Source: Planococcus sp. ISL-109 (GTDB lineage: Bacteria; Bacillota; Bacilli; Bacillales_A; Planococcaceae). Taken from it: 64,000 nucleotides of DNA. The notes beneath the pieces are model-generated. The model made no database searches, was not told the origin of the DNA, and saw only the letters and a list, made by a program, of their open reading frames with translations. Shown in pieces: positions 57,703-64,000 of this stretch. Position 1 is the first letter of the stretch. Every line of letters begins with the position of its first letter. Location: the NCBI RefSeq assembly GCF_018613655.1, contig NZ_JAGGPW010000019.1, forward strand, positions 62,001 through 126,000. The letters are read 5' to 3'. The translations under genes were made by a program, and so were the position numbers.

Positions 57703-57828
57703 ATGATTGAAAACGTAGTCGAATTTTTCAAAAACCTTCCACCGAAACAATGTGCCACTTGCGGAGATAAAATTGAAGAGCAGCACGAATGCTACGGCAA
57801 TCATTGCCAGACCTGCAACGAACTATAA
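57703..57828 (+). CDS. YhfH family small Cys-rich protein
   Basis: A 41-residue protein with MIENVVEFFKNLPPKQ, then CATCGDKIEEQHECYG and NHCQTCNEL. Five Cys in CxxC...C...CxxC spacing suggest a zinc-binding ribbon. The sequence matches the YhfH family of Bacillales, small proteins of unknown function; in B. subtilis yhfH also lies next to the lipoate ligase gene lplJ. It has a Shine-Dalgarno AAGGAG 11 bases ahead of the start, an extended -10 promoter and a strong terminator, so it is a complete one-gene unit. Confidence 0.88.
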   Translation: MIENVVEFFKNLPPKQCATCGDKIEEQHECYGNHCQTCNEL

Positions 57829-57835
57829 AAAAAGC

Positions 57836-57872
57836 AAAACGGCCGGAGAAAATTCTCCGGCCGTTTTTTTAT
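57836..57872 (+). terminator. Terminator of the yhfH-like gene
   Basis: AACGGCCGGAGAA/TTCTCCGGCCGTT stem with a short loop, then seven T. Confidence 0.92.
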
Positions 57873-57920
57873 GAGGTTTTATGTTTTAAAGCTGTACTAG
57901 TTAACCTGAATCTAATTACA

Positions 57921-58376
57921 TCAATGACCCATTTTTTCCATAGCATCAGCATCTTCGCTGTCGTCAGGTACGATGGATTCCGGATCAGGATCGCCGACCG
58001 TCAATTCCATTTTCGGCATGACGTGCATGCGCCGAGCTGTCGTATGGGCTTGGATGAAATACAGCCCCTCTTCATCAAACGTCCGGCTATGTTCGTAGAC
58101 ACCGCCTTCTGTATGGACAGCTTCCAGCATTTCACTATGTTCACGATCTCCTGATTGCCACACTTCAAACACCACTTCATCGGCATCTTCGATCGCTTCT
58201 GCTCCTTGTGTAACCGCAGCAGATAGCATCACTTCTTCACCAGGTTCGGCGGACTCTGCTGTATTGAACTCGACTTTCACTTCTTCGAGTGTATCACCGG
58301 TACCAGCTGAAGAATCTTCTTCCGTGCACGCTGCCAACAGCAGCATCAAAAATACCAGCACCATCCATTTTTTCAT
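57921..58376 (-). CDS. YtkA/FixH-like lipoprotein
   Basis: 151 residues. A lipoprotein signal peptide ends in LLAAC (lipobox, Cys17), so the protein is a substrate for Lgt. The rest forms a beta-sandwich-like region with VKVEFNTAESAEPGEEVMLSAAV and ADEVVFEVW, then GLYFIQAHTTARRMHVMPKMELTVG, which matches the YtkA-like pattern, followed by an acidic tail ending EKMGH. The HxxxRxMHVMPKM-type segment could bind a metal. It lies 97 bases beyond hemH on the same strand; function unknown. Confidence 0.83.
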   Translation of the reverse strand: MKKWMVLVFLMLLLAACTEEDSSAGTGDTLEEVKVEFNTAESAEPGEEVMLSAAVTQGAEAIEDADEVVFEVWQSGDREHSEMLEAVHTEGGVYEHSRTFDEEGLYFIQAHTTARRMHVMPKMELTVGDPDPESIVPDDSEDADAMEKMGH

Positions 58377-58473
58377 GTAATCTTCTCTCCTAACGCCCGG
58401 ATATTCCCGGTTGGATAGCTATTAAAAGCCTATTGAACTTCGGCCGTTTTAAACTCATCCACTTTTTGGATAA

Positions 58474-59403
58474 TCAGTCTTCGTTCAATTTGTTCAAGAC
58501 GACATTTGCCATTCCGTCGATGAACAATGGATCCACGTTCGGCATTTCCGGACGGCGGTAGGTCGCGCCGATTTCATCACACACGATTTTACATTCATAG
58601 TCATTATCGTACAATACTTCCAAATGATCCGTGACAAAGCCTACCGGCGTGTAGACGAATGAGTTATAGCCTTTTTCTTTATGCAAGTCGCGCGTCAAAT
58701 CCTGGACGTCCGGCCCGATCCAAGGCTCAGGCGTTTGCCCGGCACTTTGCCAGCCGATTTCGTAGTTTTCGACACCGGCAGCTTGAGCGATCAAGTCCGC
58801 TGTTTCTTTCAATTGATCCGGGTACGGGTCGCCGTTAGCGATGATTTTCTCCGGCAATGAGTGTGCAGAGACGATCAGGCAAGATTTCGCGCGTTCTTCT
58901 TCTGACATTTCAGCAAACGCAGCGCTCACTTTCTCGCTCCAGAATTGGATGAATTTCGGCTCTTTGTACCAGCTCTCCACTGAAGTCAGCTTGATGCCGT
59001 GTTTGTCAGCCGTTTCCTTTGCTCGGCCGTTATAAGACTTAACTGAGAAAGTCGAGAAGTGCGGCGCAAGAACGATCGAAATCGCTTCTTCAATACCGTC
59101 TTTTTTCATCTCTTCCACGCCGTCTTCCACGAACGGCTCGATATGCTTCAAACCGAGGTACATTTTGAACTCAATGTCATCCTGTATTGCGTTCAAGCGG
59201 TCGCACAAATTGTTTGCCTGGTCTTTCGTGATTTTTGCTAGCGGCGAAATGCCGCCGATCGCTTTGTAGCGGTCCTTCAAATCTTGCAGAGCTTCTTCGC
59301 TCGGTTTGCGGCCACGTCGGATATGCGTGTAGTAGCGCTCAATGTCATCTTCCGAATAAGGCGTACCATACGCCATCACTAATAATCCCATTGTCTTTTT
59401 CAT
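58474..59403 (-). CDS. hemH: Coproporphyrin III / protoporphyrin ferrochelatase
   Basis: About 309 residues. [30 protein letters not shown] (in parts), [10 protein letters not shown] with the metal-binding His, and [15 protein letters not shown] identify ferrochelatase; in Firmicutes it inserts iron into coproporphyrin III (also called cpfC). Several ATG codons follow GAGGTG; the fourth Met of the longest frame has the best spacing and is used here. It lies 24 bases after hemE. The hemY/cgoX gene that usually follows in B. subtilis is absent. Confidence 0.95.
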   Translation of the reverse strand: MKKTMGLLVMAYGTPYSEDDIERYYTHIRRGRKPSEEALQDLKDRYKAIGGISPLAKITKDQANNLCDRLNAIQDDIEFKMYLGLKHIEPFVEDGVEEMKKDGIEEAISIVLAPHFSTFSVKSYNGRAKETADKHGIKLTSVESWYKEPKFIQFWSEKVSAAFAEMSEEERAKSCLIVSAHSLPEKIIANGDPYPDQLKETADLIAQAAGVENYEIGWQSAGQTPEPWIGPDVQDLTRDLHKEKGYNSFVYTPVGFVTDHLEVLYDNDYECKIVCDEIGATYRRPEMPNVDPLFIDGMANVVLNKLNED

Positions 59404-59427
59404 CATGATCACCTCGTCAAAGATTTG

Positions 59428-60486
59428 TTAGTTCTGGTTTGCTTTATATGCTGAACTGTATTCATGAATAAATGCCGTCAAGCGCTTCAATGTGTCCGGC
59501 TTCACTTCCGGGAAGACCCCGTGGCCAAGATTGAAAACATAGCCATCGCTTTGCATGCCCATATCCAAAATCTTTTTTGTACGTTCTTCGATGACGGACC
59601 AGTCGGCAAGCAAATAAGAAGGGTCAAAATTGCCCATCAATGCTTTCGTCAAGCCGTTCGAACGCGCTTCTGAAATCGGCAGACGCCAGTCGAGCCCAAC
59701 GACATCCACCGGAAGGTCGTGCCATTCTTTCGCCAAATGGCTTGCCCCGACACCGAAAATCGTCATCGGTACGCCTTCTTTGCCGATTTCAGTAAATATG
59801 CGGTCCATGACCGGCTTGATAAAGATGCGGTAATCTTCGACATTCAATGCGCCGACCCATGAGTCGAAAATCTGGATTGCTTTTGCTCCGGCACGGATCT
59901 GTGCTTTTACATACGGAATGATCGTATCAGCCAATTTATCCATCAGCGCAAACCACATTTCAGGTTCTGATACCATCATCGCTTTCGTTTTATTGTAGCT
60001 CTTGGACGGGCCGCCTTCGATCATATAGCTGGCCAGTGTAAACGGCGCTCCGGCAAAACCGATGAGCGGCACATTCAATTGTTCTTCTGTCAGGATCTTG
60101 ATCGTCTTCAATACATAATCAACGTCCTGTTCGGGATTGATTTCCCCTAGGCGGTCGATGTCCGCTTTCGTGCGGATCGGATTGCTGATGACCGGGCCGA
60201 TGCCCGCTTTGATCTTGACGTCAACGCCGATCGCTGGAAGCGGTGTCACAATATCTTTGTACAGAATCGCGGCATCTACATTGTATTGATCGACAGGAAG
60301 CTTTGTGACATAAGCACAAAGTTCCGGCTGATGCGTGATTTCCTCGAGGGAATATTTTTCTTTGATCTTCATGTATTCCGGCTGGGAACGGCCAGCCTGG
60401 CGCATATACCAAACTGGTACATGGTCGGTCTTTTCTCCGCGCGCTGCGCGCAAATACGTATCATTAAAAGTCATGAGTCGTTTCAT
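59428..60486 (-). CDS. hemE: Uroporphyrinogen decarboxylase
   Basis: 352 residues. The two signatures [15 protein letters not shown] (about 25-39) and [14 protein letters not shown] (about 142-155) are present, and [11 protein letters not shown] follows. It removes four carboxyl groups from uroporphyrinogen III to give coproporphyrinogen III. The start at 60486 directly follows GAAGGG, which is close; an ATG four codons on has long spacing, so either is possible. A leader with an 11-bp inverted repeat precedes it. Confidence 0.95.
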   Translation of the reverse strand: MKRLMTFNDTYLRAARGEKTDHVPVWYMRQAGRSQPEYMKIKEKYSLEEITHQPELCAYVTKLPVDQYNVDAAILYKDIVTPLPAIGVDVKIKAGIGPVISNPIRTKADIDRLGEINPEQDVDYVLKTIKILTEEQLNVPLIGFAGAPFTLASYMIEGGPSKSYNKTKAMMVSEPEMWFALMDKLADTIIPYVKAQIRAGAKAIQIFDSWVGALNVEDYRIFIKPVMDRIFTEIGKEGVPMTIFGVGASHLAKEWHDLPVDVVGLDWRLPISEARSNGLTKALMGNFDPSYLLADWSVIEERTKKILDMGMQSDGYVFNLGHGVFPEVKPDTLKRLTAFIHEYSSAYKANQN

Positions 60487-60502
60487 CCCTTCAGTCTTTG
60501 CA

Positions 60503-60540
60503 TCTATAGTATATTCGTCATTATCCGTTTATACTATAGA
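60503..60540. repeat. Perfect inverted repeat in the hemE leader
   Basis: TCTATAGTATA (60503-60513) and TATACTATAGA (60530-60540) with 16 bases between. It lies between the predicted hemE -10 and start codon, and so would fold in the mRNA or bind a dimeric protein. Confidence 0.8.
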
Positions 60541-60553
60541 CGCTCCGCACCCT

Positions 60554-60582
60554 ATTGTATAGAATCCGGCGGCAATTGTCAT
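60554..60582 (-). promoter_or_regulatory. Sigma-A promoter of hemE-hemH
   Basis: ATGACA (60582-60577), 17 bases, TACAAT (60559-60554). Confidence 0.65.
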
Positions 60583-60609
60583 AAATTAGACCCGAATGCC
60601 TTCACTGTT

Positions 60610-60638
60610 TTGACACCTTCTGTTTCAAGCACTAAAAT
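60610..60638 (+). promoter_or_regulatory. Sigma-A promoter of hmoB
   Basis: TTGACA (60610-60615), 17 bases, TAAAAT (60633-60638). It is divergent from and close to the hemE promoter. Confidence 0.75.
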
Positions 60639-60695
60639 TTAGGGAAATATGAGATAGAATTCGATATTTATTTTGATTACTAGGAGGCTTATCCG

Positions 60696-61211
60696 ATGAA
60701 TGTTTATATGACCACTGGAACATACGAATTTATGAAAAAAATGCGCGACAAACATCCCGATGAGACGATGGTGCTGATGCAAGGTGAAAATACGACTTTG
60801 CTGCTGCACGAGACCGAAGGAAAAACCATTTTCCAGACGCCTCGCCGCTATGAAGTCGTCGACGGCACCGGCGAATTCCGCGAAAAAGGCTTTTTTGTCA
60901 TGAACAACATCCCCGTTGCCGACGAAGGGCGCCCTGTCTTTGAGCACCGCTTCAAAAACAGAGCAGGCGCTATCGAACATGAGCCGGGTTATGTCGCCTT
61001 CCGCATATTGCGGCCGCTCCATTCCGATACGTATGTCGTATTGACTGAATGGGAATCCTCCGCTTTCTACGAACAATGGAAAGAATCCCAAGCATTCGCC
61101 AAGGCACACGCCGAAAAACCGCAAGATGAAGCTGCCCCGCCCCGCGCAAATATTTTTGCCGGTTCTTCCTACGTGACGACCTATAAGGCCAAGCCAGAAG
61201 AAGATCAGTAA
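60696..61211 (+). CDS. hmoB: Heme-degrading monooxygenase HmoB-like
   Basis: 171 residues (B. subtilis HmoB 166). The N-terminal part matches HmoB (MLMQGE-type VLMQGENTTLLLHET), and a C-terminal ABM domain starts near GRPVFEHRFKNRAGAIEHEPGY and includes LRPLHSDTYVVLTEWES and the SSYVTTYKA end. It opens the heme ring to release iron. It is divergent from hemE, so heme synthesis and breakdown share one intergenic region. ATG 60696 follows TAGGAGG. Confidence 0.93.
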   Translation: MNVYMTTGTYEFMKKMRDKHPDETMVLMQGENTTLLLHETEGKTIFQTPRRYEVVDGTGEFREKGFFVMNNIPVADEGRPVFEHRFKNRAGAIEHEPGYVAFRILRPLHSDTYVVLTEWESSAFYEQWKESQAFAKAHAEKPQDEAAPPRANIFAGSSYVTTYKAKPEEDQ

Positions 61212-61214
61212 AAC

Positions 61215-61236
61215 TGCCGGCAGTTTTGTTATACTA
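61215..61236 (+). terminator. Possible weak terminator after hmoB
   Basis: AAAACTGCC followed at once by GGCAGTTTT makes a palindrome, then GTT. It has no loop and a short T run. Confidence 0.35.
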
Positions 61237-61269
61237 TTATAGAAGCAATTTATTTAGGAGGAACTTCTA

Positions 61270-62268
61270 GTGGTATTCATTTATTTTTTGCTGGCCGCGG
61301 CGGTTACCGTGTTTGCCGCAATCAAATTATCCCAATATGCGGATGTCATCAGTGAAAAATCCGCGATGGGCGGGATGATGGTCGGCACATTATTGCTGGC
61401 AGGCGCGACGTCTCTTCCGGAAATTTCCACAAGCTTTTCTGCTGCGGCAATTGGAAATGCAGATATTGCAGTCGGCAATATGATCGGGTCCAACTTATTT
61501 AATTTGTTTATTTTGGCTGGCTTTGACTTGCTGTTGAATAGACGGCGCATGCTCGAGCGGGCTTCAAAAGACCATACTTATTCTTCACTGTTGGGCACTT
61601 TCCTGACAGTGCTGTTGATTTTGGCATTATGGCTTCGGACAGATATCACTGTCCTCGGCATCGGGCTTGACGCATTAGCGATCGGGTTGGCGTATGTCAT
61701 CGGCATGTTCGTGATCAACAAGCTGCCGAACCTGGATACAATCGATTTGGACGAAGAACCAGCTGATGCCAAAGCACCGAAAAATCCAAGCGCCCATTTA
61801 TCACCCAAGCATGCAGGCATGCGCTTTGTGATTTTCGCATTGATCATCATGGCGGCCGGAACGGCATTGTCGATCACTGGCGATGAAATCGCTGTCGTGA
61901 CAGGAATTGGTTCCAGTTTTGTCGGCAGCTTCCTCGTCGCTGCTGCCACTTCCCTTCCGGAAGCAATCTCGGTATTCGTCGCACTGCGCCTGTCCAACGT
62001 CAATATGGCGGTCGGCGCTATTCTTGGCAGCAATATTTTCAATATGGTCATTTTGGCATTGTCCGACCCGATCTATCTTGAAGGTTCGATTCTTGCCGAA
62101 GTTTCGGGAGCCAATATGATTATCGCCATTGCTGTGCTTGTCATGAGCGTATTAACGATGTTTTCCCTCTTCAGAGGAAAAACATCATCGGCACTTGCCT
62201 ATAGCTTGCCGTCGATACTAGTGCTGGTGCTGTATTTTATCGCTTCTTATTTGAATTTCACTTACTGA
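61270..62268 (+). CDS. Sodium/calcium exchanger family membrane protein (YrbG-like)
   Basis: 332 residues with about ten membrane segments in two homologous halves. The alpha-repeats are visible as GATSLPEISTS and GNMIGSNLFN in the first half and AATSLPEAISV and GAILGSNIFN in the second, with the acidic Glu needed for cation binding. It exports Ca2+ (or another cation) in exchange for Na+ or H+. Start is GTG 61270, since TAGGAGGA lies seven bases upstream. Its stop is followed by a strong terminator. Confidence 0.92.
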   Translation: MVFIYFLLAAAVTVFAAIKLSQYADVISEKSAMGGMMVGTLLLAGATSLPEISTSFSAAAIGNADIAVGNMIGSNLFNLFILAGFDLLLNRRRMLERASKDHTYSSLLGTFLTVLLILALWLRTDITVLGIGLDALAIGLAYVIGMFVINKLPNLDTIDLDEEPADAKAPKNPSAHLSPKHAGMRFVIFALIIMAAGTALSITGDEIAVVTGIGSSFVGSFLVAAATSLPEAISVFVALRLSNVNMAVGAILGSNIFNMVILALSDPIYLEGSILAEVSGANMIIAIAVLVMSVLTMFSLFRGKTSSALAYSLPSILVLVLYFIASYLNFTY

Positions 62269-62297
62269 CAGAACGGGTCTTTCCCGTTCTGTTTTTT
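62268..62297 (+). terminator. Terminator of the antiporter gene
   Basis: ACAGAACGGG (62268-62277)/CCCGTTCTGT (62283-62292), then T6. Confidence 0.92.
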
Positions 62298-62346
62298 ACT
62301 GTGATAGACTATAGACAATGCAGAAACCTAGGAAGGATTTGATCAG

Positions 62347-63513
62347 ATGCTTGAGAAAATTTTTGCTGAACTCGATAATGCCTATCCCGAAATGGTGGAA
62401 ATCCGTCGCTTCCTCCATATGCATCCGGAACCGTCATTCCACGAAACCGAAACTGCGAAATACATTCGCAATTTTTATGAACAACTCGGCGTAGACATTC
62501 GCCACGGTGTCGGGGGCAACGGTATCATCGCGACGATCCAAGGCAAAAAGCCTGGAAAAACGGTTGCGTTGCGCGCCGATTTCGACGCCTTGCCGATTCA
62601 GGACCAAAAAGACACCAGCTACAAATCTACAGTGCCGAACGTCGTCCATGCGTGCGGCCATGACGGCCATACCGCGACATTGCTCGTCCTCGGAAAAGTA
62701 CTCCACGGACTGCGCGAAGAACTGCCCGGCACCTATGTGCTCATCCATCAGCATGCTGAAGAGCTTGCGCCGGGCGGTGCCAAGCCGATGATTGAAGACG
62801 GTGCGCTTGACGGCGTCGATGTGATTTTCGGAACACATCTTTGGTCGACGACGCCATTCGGGCGCATCGACTACCGGACGGGCCCAATCATGGCGGCTGC
62901 AGATCGCTTTGAAATAACCGTTCAAGGCCGCGGCGGCCACGGGGCGATGCCGCACGAAACCGTCGATGCCGTCGTCGCCGGCGCACAATTGGTGAACAAC
63001 TTGCAACAGCTTGTCTCACGCCGCGTCGACCCGCTGGAGTCTGCCGTTTTAACAATTGCATCGTTCATCGCGGAAAATCCGTTTAATATCATCGCTGACC
63101 AATCCAAGCTAAATGGAACGGTCAGATCTTTTACCGAACATACCCGCAGCTTAATGGAACGTGAAATGCAGCGCATTGTAGATGGCACCGCGACCACTAC
63201 CGGCAGCCAGATCGATTTCAAGTTCTACCGCGGCTATCCGCCTGTCGTCAACCACGAGCGAGAAACCGAATTTTTAAGAGACCTTGCTGTAGACGTTCCG
63301 GGTGTCAAGGAAGTAAACAATTGCCCGCCGCAAATGGGCGGTGAAGACTTCGCCTATTACCTGGAAAAGATTCCCGGCACGTTTTTCTTCACAGGCGCCA
63401 TGCCGGACGGCGAAGTTTACCCTCACCACCATCCGAAGTTCGACTTTAAAGAAGAAGCGATGCTGATTGCCGCCAAAACACTCGGCAAAGCCGCTGTAAA
63501 TTCCCACGAATAA
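62347..63513 (+). CDS. M20 family amidohydrolase (YhaA-like)
   Basis: 388 residues. The zinc/Mn ligands lie in HACGHDGHTATLL (about 98-110), HQHAEELAPGG with the catalytic Glu pair (about 137-147), and near the C-terminus HHHPKFDF. A dimerisation domain sits in the middle (about 180-295). It hydrolyses N-acylated amino acids or similar amides. In B. subtilis yhaA lies beside the ecs operon, and the gene at 63603 appears to be EcsB. ATG 62347 follows AGGAAGG. Confidence 0.92.
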   Translation: MLEKIFAELDNAYPEMVEIRRFLHMHPEPSFHETETAKYIRNFYEQLGVDIRHGVGGNGIIATIQGKKPGKTVALRADFDALPIQDQKDTSYKSTVPNVVHACGHDGHTATLLVLGKVLHGLREELPGTYVLIHQHAEELAPGGAKPMIEDGALDGVDVIFGTHLWSTTPFGRIDYRTGPIMAAADRFEITVQGRGGHGAMPHETVDAVVAGAQLVNNLQQLVSRRVDPLESAVLTIASFIAENPFNIIADQSKLNGTVRSFTEHTRSLMEREMQRIVDGTATTTGSQIDFKFYRGYPPVVNHERETEFLRDLAVDVPGVKEVNNCPPQMGGEDFAYYLEKIPGTFFFTGAMPDGEVYPHHHPKFDFKEEAMLIAAKTLGKAAVNSHE

Positions 63514-63544
63514 GCTTTTGATTGCAGAAAGCTTTTGTTTAACA

Positions 63545-63588
63545 GAAAAAGGCCAGAGAAAACGAATCGTTTTCTCCGGCCTTTTTTC
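63545..63588. terminator. Bidirectional terminator between M20 and EcsB-like genes
   Basis: An inverted repeat with GGCCaGAGAAAACGA and TCGTTTTCTCcGGCC arms, flanked by A5 and T6. Confidence 0.88.
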
Positions 63589-63602
63589 TTTTTCATTTCC
63601 AT

Positions 63603-64000
63603 CTATCGATTTCGTTTGGCTGATTTTCTTCTGGCACCGGCGAGCGTCAAGAAAGACACCACACCAATAACCAGCAGCACAATGGCTGATGTGGCAAGCT
63701 GTCCGGCAATAGCCAATGTCACGAATGCTGCGGCTGCCTGGATCAGCTGAACGCTGATGACCCACGCCCACACCGCTTTTTCACGGCTATGTTTGCTTAG
63801 CGGGAACAATTGATCCATCCGGAAATGCTGCGACTGATTCAGTCCTTGCCATAGCTGGATGCTTGAAGCGAATGCCAAAGCCCCCGCAAACAAGGCGACG
63901 GCCAGTGGAAACGGAATCAGCCAAGCACCAGCCAAGATGATGAGTGTCAAACGAACCCACAAAAAGAACAACTCATCAGAGCGGATGAACGTCCGGCTCA
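63603..64000 (-). CDS. EcsB-like ABC transporter permease, C-terminal part
   Basis: The frame is open from the right edge to TAG at 63603, giving at least 132 residues; the gene continues beyond the window. The visible protein has three hydrophobic segments (after LFFLWVRLTLI, after SREKAVWAWVISVQL, and a third before the basic end RRKSAKRNR). The HFRMDQLFPLSKHSREKA loop recalls EcsB permeases, and the M20 neighbour fits the yhaA-ecs arrangement. It is identified mainly from context, so the call is tentative. No start codon is in the window. Confidence 0.65.
   Translation of the reverse strand, partial: SRTFIRSDELFFLWVRLTLIILAGAWLIPFPLAVALFAGALAFASSIQLWQGLNQSQHFRMDQLFPLSKHSREKAVWAWVISVQLIQAAAAFVTLAIAGQLATSAIVLLVIGVVSFLTLAGARRKSAKRNR

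Overview
The window looks like a chromosomal segment of a low-to-mid G+C Gram-positive bacterium of the family Planococcaceae, most likely Planococcus or a close relative. The evidence is gene order and protein similarity recognised by eye: blocks matching Bacillus subtilis order (ssrA-smpB-rnr-est-secG; cggR-gap-pgk-tpiA-gpmI-eno; trxB with yvcI-rapZ-yvcK-whiA-crh; hisZGDBHAFI; hprK-lgt-yvoD-ppaX-yvoF; uvrBA; comK; hemEH-hmoB; yhaA-ecs) lie next to each other here. Firmicute-specific regulators (CggR, Crh, HprK, ComK, and CtsR, FadR and LexA-type sites) support this. No phage, insertion sequence with a transposase, CRISPR array or recognisable defence system was found. Most genes are on the minus strand.

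Layout. 1-283: 5' end of a PolI-type 5'-3' exonuclease gene, cut by the window edge. 380-1876: BCCT osmolyte transporter. 2292-4520: SDR plus aldehyde dehydrogenase operon behind a sigma-B-like promoter. 4567-5010: an AT-rich stretch and an interspersed repeat. 5074-9773: tmRNA and SmpB (trans-translation), RNase R, an Est30-type esterase, and SecG. 10348-17355: lower glycolysis (CggR, GapA, Pgk, TpiA, GpmI, Eno) under a CggR promoter-operator, with a terminator-like hairpin between gap and pgk. 17460-19058: glutaredoxin, TPM-domain protein, LemA. 19218-20067: tRNA-Arg(CCG) and clpP under a CtsR box. 20151-26556: Crh, WhiA, YvcK, RapZ, Nudix, TrxB and a TPR protein. 26642-33001: an eight-gene histidine operon with overlapping genes. 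33141-37015: HprK, Lgt, YvoD, PpaX, YvoF. 37176-43894: a lone amidase, a DUF4097 protein and UvrBA behind a LexA-type box. 44125-45460: an IDEAL-domain protein, ComK, and a YhjD-like protein. 45712-51965: AarF/UbiB kinase-like protein, enoyl-CoA hydratase, S9 peptidase, and acyl-CoA ligase behind an exact FadR-type operator. 52104-56494: a BceRSAB-type peptide-antibiotic sensing and export module. 56566-63513: lipoate ligase, a 41-residue YhfH-like protein, a YtkA-like lipoprotein, HemH, HemE, HmoB, a Ca2+/cation antiporter, and an M20 amidohydrolase. 63603-64000: C-terminal part of an EcsB-like ABC permease.

How the genes work together: carbon flux control is represented three times (CggR on the glycolytic operon; HprK and its substrate Crh; YvcK and RapZ). 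Protein and RNA quality control cluster as tmRNA, SmpB, RNase R and ClpP. Envelope defence is represented by BceRSAB and the DUF4097 protein. Several starts were moved to agree with a Shine-Dalgarno sequence: rnr, eno, whiA and uvrA appear to begin with TTG. The least explained material is a family of structured intergenic repeats (4826-5005, 9159-9483, about 9990-10290), of which the middle one is bounded by 17-bp inverted repeats, and a perfect 11-bp inverted repeat in the hemE leader.
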